The notes under the pieces are model-generated. The model saw only the letters and a list, made by a program, of their open reading frames with translations. It was not told the DNA's origin and did not search any database. Source: a virus. From it: a stretch of DNA of 35,190 nt. The number at the start of each line of letters is the position of its first letter. Position 1 is the stretch's first letter. Of the stretch, positions 30,601 to 35,190 are shown piece after piece. Both the position numbers and the translations under genes were made by a program. Location: positions 1-35,190 of IMG/VR virus record IMGVR_UViG_3300030329_001477. The stretch is one strand, 5' to 3'.

Positions 30601-31789
30601 AATTAATGGAAGTGGACCCACTGACCCAAAAGCCTTTCAAAAATGGATCAAAGATAGGCAGATACAAAACAGCTTCCAATTCTGGAATGACGAAGAAGGT
30701 TATTGGGATGCTCCAGTTTCCTTGGCAGCGATGGAACCTTTTGCTACTTTGTTCCAAGCAATTGGAGACTATAACGATGTTCAGGCGATGCTTCCTCAAG
30801 CAGAGAAGAACAGACTAGGCGAAGCCCTAGTCCTTGATTTGATTCAATTAACGTTAGCTGGGCAATTAAGCAAAAGCTATTACCAAGGAATTCAAGAACT
30901 TGTGGAAGTATTTACCGATCCTCGTAAGATCTTTACTGGTCCAAACAGAATTGGCGCTCGAAACAGAGCGCTTCAAAGAGCAATCGCCACAATGCTTCCA
31001 CTGCATTCAATGTTGAAGCAGAGCAGAAAAGTTTACGATCCAGTACCAAGAGGAATCGAGCCAGCCTTAGACGCAGAGGGAAACCCAGAAGCATTTGCAT
31101 TCTGGAAGGAAACATGGGCAACCACCGTAAATCTTATCCCTGGATATTCAGAAGATAATCCTGCAATTATTGACTGGTCTGCTCCTGGCGGTCCTCCTGT
31201 TCATGCTCCTAGCCTTTTCTTCTCAAGAGAAATGGCGGAAAACTTCCCATGGATGGCATGGGGTCTTCAATTCGTACCTCCAATTGCTGCATTTGGCAGG
31301 GGAAGAATGATTACAGATCCTGTTCATCAAGAGATGGCAAACTTACATGGAACAGGGACATCGTTCCTCGGTCCACAAGCTATTGACTTTGGGAAAGAAG
31401 GAGAGGTCTATCTAACTCCAGGGGAGCTAAATGAATATCGCAAGATCTTTGCCACTGTTGTTGACGAAACGGGAAGAACCTGGCATCAGTCTGTATTGCT
31501 TTTACTGAAATCAAAAGCCTATGAACTTGCCAGACAAACTGATATAAAAGAAGAGGCAACAAGAAAGAAAGGTGAAGTTCCTCATCGAGCTGCCTTGATA
31601 CAAATGGAAATAACAAAATTCAAAGGCTTAGCTAAAGAAAAGTTTGAATTAACAGTGCCTAAAGGTATTCAAATCAGAGAAATACGAGAAGATAGAGAAA
31701 ATAGAAACAATGCATTGGAGGTAATTAAACAAAGCGGTGGTTACGATAGCTCTAACGCTAACTTTGATCTTCTTCAACTGAACGTCTAA
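24686..31789 (+). CDS. Giant internal virion protein (gp16 position) with ParB/Srx-like and zincin domains
   Basis: At 2367 residues this is nearly twice T7 gp16 (1318). No transglycosylase motif is evident at the N-terminus, which is acidic and disordered (1-70). A ParB/sulfiredoxin-like domain spans about 510-700, with VVNGHNRFDLAKR at 574-586. A zincin metallopeptidase domain spans about 1040-1260. It has the HExxH motif HEAFH (His1114, Glu1115, His1118), a candidate third ligand in VEVEAIAF (Glu1165 or Glu1167), and a helical tail containing DVFDEAFEGDIAKR. Gly-rich linkers lie near 1270 and 1500. Hydrophobic stretches near 1880-1910 and 1950-1970 could enter the membrane. This combination is typical of phage polyvalent proteins carried into the cell with DNA. 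The 3' end overlaps the fibre start by one base. Confidence 0.85.
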   Translation: MSSSYNPGQDEDDEQSLVEETPAKSAVSVEDSEPTLETQEPSGEGGLNVSDDGSVTWEGDVFKETEHAREGRDPISELAAQIPIVSSAQSIGGGIGTGLSVFIQEAVKDGFSKEDIRTALQETSEYIRHDISGGGLGRSVSRGVFGGATDLIQNVANLTQPNRKIKDGDVGIFFGDPLERVAKQTWGEELTGHVSNIAGLFLIGKYVLVPGLKAATAAATTIGPAFVTKSIASKAASQQALRASVQKILQGAASQQGNLQGIGWGNRFLWQKYLSWAGVKAVEGSIFGYAYDYAAVNRIPNGYWEQLEQGGQQWISTTPWYAPSLTRISPDDTVGEAARAEALNGLFIHGPGGNILTSGIGKGFKYANSYRRNIHIPRIEGETTAALKDNFEKGGPPIRETYEASKVRGFNQEKIQNLKEKGNVRKPLWENGLELQRVMELDDIVRNNPTKADEIIASTPPDEVVDAAMKVTGRELEKVELEARRIMETSDDTGMNAQRPDYTQTPTARPGFTQTKVESVENMVVRPQEMQYKIEGASSKRGVSGSAFKAKEFRSDLAGVVTVWRDPANGELVVVNGHNRFDLAKRSGASQMNVLEVEAPDAQTARSIGALQNIAEGMGTSYDAAKFIRDTGMSPDDLKNQGLDLGGSVVREAIPLSRLPDDLFDKVLQGKIDKTRGIALGSVEDLDPAIVRDVAKKAQKSRWSAAKIDQAMQEARFASTEEGPADLLTLIGDRRFDPKTSDFGKLIDLRTEAYRRLKEEMIALTSAARGGTRKEILEQAGNVVDVAGSRSAKDKASTALQVFNEVTAYVGPVRNILDEMAKELQPGTTAKKVVDSNLDRLRTAIQQEIEGGFNRPAPTPARAINRQAKKTPVESKAEAPALEVDPRIKALGEEPKVPEPPRGGETGFNESDAKVVIDEGERARYEKELRTYNEYWNKRDAIEEELGLLRPWDEIIKEAEEAGIDTPGLLSWYLPNAGNAGDAIPQGRAFFNIVDQAESVANANVHLIDEIYRIAGLETGIEFPDQLKGRMTLRQAMAYGQAPGTPYSASGQFLDFQSAVKAGSTSPMWAGSDARYISFIENRSEFVKDTVLVAVFNERGMPLDFRSRLSAAHHEAFHRLQMRFLTPKEMRILANSEGALRKLAARDVRGDLRTQILDGTTPMVEVEAIAFGNWWKYMDEYIVDINHPWAKPFQRIRQFLERVSNLIRGGGFKTWSDVFDEAFEGDIAKRGIRDDAYGNPFAGEARYMGEFEGGLLSVDNNSKPPNIREGGGGGGPDDANFAREFAKLYEQNREQILTGEIDAGDLWSQNNFTSVQSEAGKYVYNFQSEDLLAGMEGMSRADGRTRAELTGRPIWNGIETQKIAHEWFKRNAEDPNIGASVLRGLSSVSEGLYRHEVGALHRALDFADKLQARAQTEASKWINAASNPNIDQRVQLARLVVSADSARRMHIAIANITRRWSHLGLEMQLPRDIDTYQIPDNYRLPDVSDIPEAKGRGAGPGPGGGVVDSALREELQPLAGTNSVMDEFTSPFSGLNESLRTGIIDFDAQVAGDAIADSLLIMGDAPSSRSKFWTKWNRQGYGKNKEDLGKAIQMVKSSNLISSGITASKGIMNGVFNLSQLTLSQSMGGLLAKDTDRALFGLQMFGNYWNNLYMGFRNAGVALRTGRPVGNVARTSLDFLDTKAMQEAQGELIPSGERSGYTINYPNISPEFAETSAGKLFTALWRGLATPGARLAVGIDSFNSTVAGWSYEYFRHVPRGMELAVDSGLTKMSPEAFDYAYKYAQRRVDDALTDAVIDGKTFSDVALESPHAQKFMDAVNFTDEVMAELEPRTVKDGFERGKARGLEGEELTKFANDWVEKGDWTHRVAETAMNSWVPFGRFGSAPGLLLTGLAEIPVVGPVVKFVQPFMRVPTNIFKTALRSSPAAPFVDTFWRDITSSDIGTRQRAMGQVVIGSSALGLITMATNLGRVRINGSGPTDPKAFQKWIKDRQIQNSFQFWNDEEGYWDAPVSLAAMEPFATLFQAIGDYNDVQAMLPQAEKNRLGEALVLDLIQLTLAGQLSKSYYQGIQELVEVFTDPRKIFTGPNRIGARNRALQRAIATMLPLHSMLKQSRKVYDPVPRGIEPALDAEGNPEAFAFWKETWATTVNLIPGYSEDNPAIIDWSAPGGPPVHAPSLFFSREMAENFPWMAWGLQFVPPIAAFGRGRMITDPVHQEMANLHGTGTSFLGPQAIDFGKEGEVYLTPGELNEYRKIFATVVDETGRTWHQSVLLLLKSKAYELARQTDIKEEATRKKGEVPHRAALIQMEITKFKGLAKEKFELTVPKGIQIREIREDRENRNNALEVIKQSGGYDSSNANFDLLQLNV

Positions 31790-34467
31790 TGGCCTACGCC
31801 CTACACATTTACACCAGCACTACCGCTGGACAAGTAGATTTCCAGTTCACCTTTCCTTACATCAAGGAAGAACACGTAAAACTCTATGTTAATTACACAG
31901 AGATCACTTACTCCGTTGCGACTAGAGGTGCAGGTGTTGCTGGATTTCAGATCTATACCGCTGGTGGCAACACTTACGCTCGCCTAAACGACACTAATGG
32001 CCTTGCTTCTGCTAATACCCGTGTCGAAGTTAAAAGGATTTCTTCCCTAGCAGGTGTTCTTGTTGACTATGCAGATGGTTCAACTCTCGTTGCAAGCGAC
32101 TTAGATACCAGCAACCTTCAGCACTTATATATTTCACAAGAAGTCGATGACGCTCTAAAGCAGGGTGTATCTATTGACCCTACTACTGGTCTTCCAAGCC
32201 TAGGCAACCAAAAGTTAACAAAAGTTGCTGATCCAACAGCAGCACAGGATGCAGCGACAAAGAACTATGTAGATACAACAACTCAACCAGTAGATGCAGA
32301 GTTAACAGAACTCGCAACAATGAGTTCAGGAACAGCTTCTTCTCTTGCTGATCTAACTAATACAGAAGTCCAGATCCTAGATGGCGCAACAGTTACTACT
32401 GATGAATTAAATAAATTAGATGGAGTAACTGCTACGACAGCAGAGATTAACTATGTCGATGGTGTTACTTCTAATGTCCAGACTCAGCTAGATGCAAAGC
32501 AACCATTAGATGCAGAGCTAACAGAACTAGCAACTATGAGTTCTGATACAGCCGCTGCATTGGCTGATCTAACTCAAGCTGAAGTACAAATACTTGATGG
32601 TGCAACTCTTTCTACTGCTGAACTGAATTTTGTAGATGGAGTTACTTCTGCTCTGCAAACACAATTAGATGCCAAGCAACCATTAGATGCTGACTTAACT
32701 AATCTTTCTAGTTGTCAAACTGGAGCAGCAGCAAACATTGCATTACTGACATCAGGTGAAGTTGCAATCTTAGACGGAGCAACTCTTTCTACTGCTGAAC
32801 TGAATACCTTATCTGGAATCACTTCATCAACAGGAGAACTAAATAAATTAGATGGTGTTACTTCTACTACTGCAAACTTAAACGTAGTAAGTGGCATGAC
32901 TAAAGCCACATCTCTTACAAGTAATAGCGATACAGAATTACCAACATCAAAAGCGGTAGCAGATCATGTAACTGGTGTTGTTAATGCCCTTGGTGGATTT
33001 GTTGCAATTAATGGGCCTACTAACTTCCCTGCCACACAACCAGCTCAAGGTGTAGTTGTCAGTATTAAGGATGTTGGATCAGGATTTACAACTAGCTCTA
33101 ATGAAATAACTATTACTAATGGAGCTGGTACAAATAAGAATGTAAGAATTACAGGCTTTCCTTCTGAATATGCAGCAGCGACACTAACAGATGATACTGG
33201 CTTACAAGTTACATCTGATATAACAAATAGTACAAGTGGAACACCTGCTGTTCATAGATACGTTTATCACAAACAACTAGCAAAAGAAAGTGACGTTAAA
33301 GCACTGAGCGATGACATCAATAACTTTAATGAGAGATATAGAGTAGGTGGTTCTAATCCTTCTAGTGACAACCATGCTGGTGATTTATTTTATAACACTG
33401 GCACTGACAAGATGCTGGTTAGAAATGCAGCTAATAACGCATGGGAAGAAGTTCAATCTATTGGTGAGTTCTTTATAAATACAATCTCAAGTGCAGGCAG
33501 TGGAAGTGATTCTCCTCCTGGTGGTAGTGCAACATTTAATGGAACAGCTAGGAAGTTTACTCTTAGTAATCCACCAAGTTTTGCACAACAATTAATTGTA
33601 AGTATTAACGGTGTTATTCAAAAGCCAAATTCAGGTAGTAGCTTTCCATCAGAAGGCTTTAGTCTCAATGGATCTGTTATTCAATTAGCTGCTGCTCCAG
33701 CTACAAATGCTCCGTTCTTTATTATTACAATTGGATCATCAGTTAACATTGGAACACCATCAGCAGGGACAGTTAATTTAGCTAAGTTAAATACAAGTAA
33801 TACAGGAAGTACAGGCCAGTTCTTAAAGAAAGATGGATCGACTGAAGGTATTGGCTGGGCTGATGCTGGTGATGCAGATAAAATTACCGTAGGTGATACA
33901 ACTGCTGAAGTTACAGATACAGGTAGTAATGGAACATTTAAAATTACACTTGATGGTGCTGCAACCGAATCATTTAGCGTAACTGATACGGCCCTTAACC
34001 TAGGTAGAGCTGGAAGCAATACTGCTAACAGTGACCTAAACCTATCTGGAGCTATTAAATTTGGATTCACTAATGCAGGAACATATCCATATATAAGGAC
34101 AGATGGATCAGGCAATCTTGAAATTACAGGTGCTTATAACGCTGGTGGCTCAATAGGAACTGTCTGGACATTTGGTGGTTATCAAGGTACACACGTTTCT
34201 GGTGGAAATATCAATCCTTCAGCAGATAGTACTTATAGCTTAGGAACTAACTCTGTACGCTGGACAAATGTATATGCAGACAACCTTTACGGAGATGGAT
34301 CAAACCTAACAGGGGTAGCCGCTGCTTCTGCTGATGGAACAATGTATAAGAATACATTAGCGATCAGTAACGACACAACGATAGCTGCTACGGAAGGAGC
34401 ACATTCAGTTGGCCCAATTACAAATAATGCTACCGTTACTGTTAACGGAACCTGGGTTATCAGCTAG
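31789..34467 (+). CDS. Tail fibre protein (T7 gp17-like N-terminus)
   Basis: The 892-residue protein should bind the host surface. Residues 1-150 match the T7 gp17 tail-attachment domain (VDFQFTFPYIKEEHVKLYVN, and DLDTSNLQHLYISQEVDDAL near residues 104-123). Residues about 160-400 contain imperfect repeats with an LDAELTELATMSS and VTSxxQTQLDAKQP pattern, likely a triple-helical or beta shaft. The rest is Ser/Thr/Gly-rich beta structure ending in TVTVNGTWVIS, the kind of end seen in marine phage fibres. The host-recognition tip may be on this or the following fibre-like proteins. The start overlaps the end of the giant internal protein by one base. Confidence 0.9.
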   Translation: MAYALHIYTSTTAGQVDFQFTFPYIKEEHVKLYVNYTEITYSVATRGAGVAGFQIYTAGGNTYARLNDTNGLASANTRVEVKRISSLAGVLVDYADGSTLVASDLDTSNLQHLYISQEVDDALKQGVSIDPTTGLPSLGNQKLTKVADPTAAQDAATKNYVDTTTQPVDAELTELATMSSGTASSLADLTNTEVQILDGATVTTDELNKLDGVTATTAEINYVDGVTSNVQTQLDAKQPLDAELTELATMSSDTAAALADLTQAEVQILDGATLSTAELNFVDGVTSALQTQLDAKQPLDADLTNLSSCQTGAAANIALLTSGEVAILDGATLSTAELNTLSGITSSTGELNKLDGVTSTTANLNVVSGMTKATSLTSNSDTELPTSKAVADHVTGVVNALGGFVAINGPTNFPATQPAQGVVVSIKDVGSGFTTSSNEITITNGAGTNKNVRITGFPSEYAAATLTDDTGLQVTSDITNSTSGTPAVHRYVYHKQLAKESDVKALSDDINNFNERYRVGGSNPSSDNHAGDLFYNTGTDKMLVRNAANNAWEEVQSIGEFFINTISSAGSGSDSPPGGSATFNGTARKFTLSNPPSFAQQLIVSINGVIQKPNSGSSFPSEGFSLNGSVIQLAAAPATNAPFFIITIGSSVNIGTPSAGTVNLAKLNTSNTGSTGQFLKKDGSTEGIGWADAGDADKITVGDTTAEVTDTGSNGTFKITLDGAATESFSVTDTALNLGRAGSNTANSDLNLSGAIKFGFTNAGTYPYIRTDGSGNLEITGAYNAGGSIGTVWTFGGYQGTHVSGGNINPSADSTYSLGTNSVRWTNVYADNLYGDGSNLTGVAAASADGTMYKNTLAISNDTTIAATEGAHSVGPITNNATVTVNGTWVIS
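32293..32700 (+). repeat. Imperfect tandem repeat in the fibre shaft
   Basis: The stretch starting GATGCAGAG recurs at 32293 and 32509 (216 bp, 72 codons) and, more diverged, at 32686 (177 bp, 59 codons). The shorter unit lacks 13 codons corresponding to the ELNKLDGVTATTA segment of the first. Recombination between copies could change the fibre length in frame. Confidence 0.7.
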
Positions 34468-34476
34468 AATCTTATT

Positions 34477-35073
34477 ATGGCTTTAGTACTCAACGGATCA
34501 GCAAATACAATCTCTGGTTTAGCTGTAGGCGGCTTACCTGATGGAATAGTAGATAACGATATGCTTGCTAATAATGTTAATACAGTTACTCACTATGACT
34601 GCTGGAGACTTGCTACTAATTCTACTGATGAAGATGAAGATCCACTTGGATCAGCAACAGCTATAGAAAGAGCAATTGACGCTAATGGGAATAAGCCGGG
34701 GTTCGGTACATTTGGTGATCCTATGACCCATAGCGGAGGGATTTTTTCTTTTCCTGCTACGGGTTATTGGAAAGTAGAATTTCAGGTTGTAATGAACTGT
34801 CCTGATGCCTCTTATAATAATAATACGTCAATAAACGTTACAACTGATGGAGGTACTACTTGGAACGCTCTAAGCACCTCACAAGGAAGCGTTAATGATG
34901 ATAACGATCAGGTTTATAATACAAACTACTGTAGCTTGGTTATAGATGTGACTAATGTAAGCAATGTTAAAGTGAAATTTTCAGTCATGCAGCAGGATGC
35001 AGACGCTTCAATTCTTGGACAGTCTGAGTACAATAGAACCTGCATGATGTTTACACGCATAGGTAATACATAA
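34477..35073 (+). CDS. Fibre-associated protein with C1q-like C-terminus
   Basis: The 198-residue protein starts MALVLNGSANTISGLAVGGL followed by PDGIVDNDMLANN, a start I recall from many marine phage fibre proteins. The C-terminal ~130 residues have a C1q/TNF-like beta pattern: GGIFSFPATGYWKVEFQV, a disordered loop with several Asp and Asn, CSLVIDVTNVSNVKVKFSV, and a final MFTRIG strand. C1q-like trimeric domains are common tips of phage fibres that contact the host surface. It is 9 bases after the main fibre gene and 1 base before a further fibre-like gene, consistent with a receptor-binding cassette. It may be a second fibre or a fibre tip, or a trimerisation partner. Confidence 0.75.
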   Translation: MALVLNGSANTISGLAVGGLPDGIVDNDMLANNVNTVTHYDCWRLATNSTDEDEDPLGSATAIERAIDANGNKPGFGTFGDPMTHSGGIFSFPATGYWKVEFQVVMNCPDASYNNNTSINVTTDGGTTWNALSTSQGSVNDDNDQVYNTNYCSLVIDVTNVSNVKVKFSVMQQDADASILGQSEYNRTCMMFTRIGNT

Positions 35074-35074
35074 C

Positions 35075-35190
35075 ATGGGAAGTATTAAACTGCCACACGC
35101 ATCAGGAAATAGCATGAGCATCGCAGCTCCTGCAACTAATCCTGCATCTGATTTAGAACTTAAATTACCTGCAACTATTGGTACTGCTGG
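35075..35190 (+). CDS. Fibre-like protein, partial (runs off the right edge)
   Basis: Only the first 38 codons are present, starting MGSIKLPHASGNSMSIAAPA and continuing with an ELKLPATIGTAG stretch. The IKLPHASGNSMSI opening is one I remember from marine phage tail-fibre-related proteins. It begins 1 base after the upstream gene's stop. Nothing can be said about its C-terminal part or its length. Confidence 0.6.
   Translation, partial: MGSIKLPHASGNSMSIAAPATNPASDLELKLPATIGTA

Overview
This window looks like most of the genome of a T7-like marine podovirus (Autographiviridae-type). It has a single-subunit phage RNA polymerase, T7-style replication genes, a T7-order head and tail module, and very large internal virion proteins. 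The host is probably a marine picocyanobacterium. That rests on small signal-peptide proteins, a holin-like protein and a tiny basic peptide that resemble ones I remember from marine cyanophages; I could not run a search. No photosynthesis gene, ribonucleotide reductase, integrase or tRNA gene is visible.

Layout. 29-4031 is mostly on the minus strand: small terminase, a 22-residue peptide, large terminase, a small downstream gene, then (after an island of two plus-strand genes at 1438-1787) a holin-like gene and two secreted proteins. 4032-4539 is a divergent non-coding region with a host-type promoter facing right. 4540-6771 holds short early genes, several below 60 residues. They are separated by structured RNA leaders and one strong terminator, and include a ribbon-helix-helix regulator. 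6752-13295 is the transcription and replication block: RNA polymerase, single-stranded DNA-binding protein, endonuclease I, small zinc-ribbon and coiled-coil proteins, primase-helicase and 5'-3' exonuclease. 13298-35190 is the virion block: portal, scaffold, capsid, a terminator placed like T7 T-phi, two tail tubular proteins, four internal virion proteins, tail fibre and accessory fibre genes running off the right edge.

How it works together. Host RNA polymerase would read the early genes from the promoter near 4470 and make the phage polymerase, which would then read the replication and virion blocks. The terminase, holin and secreted-protein block points the other way. If the genome is permuted or circular in this representation, that block converges with the tail-fibre genes.

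Main points of interest. (1) The primase-helicase gene overlaps the exonuclease gene by 4 nt and there is no DNA polymerase gene anywhere in the window, so replication may depend on the host polymerase. (2) Two early intergenic regions share one RNA architecture with matched spacing: a 47-nt tRNA-like minihelix with a T-loop, a CCCTC/GAGGG hairpin, then an AAACCCACC-type box before the start codon. (3) The gp16-position protein is a 2367-residue giant with a ParB/Srx-like domain and an HExxH zincin domain. (4) The gp15-position protein ends in a muramidase-like domain directly behind an internal signal-peptide-like segment. (5) The packaging and lysis block is inverted relative to T7.
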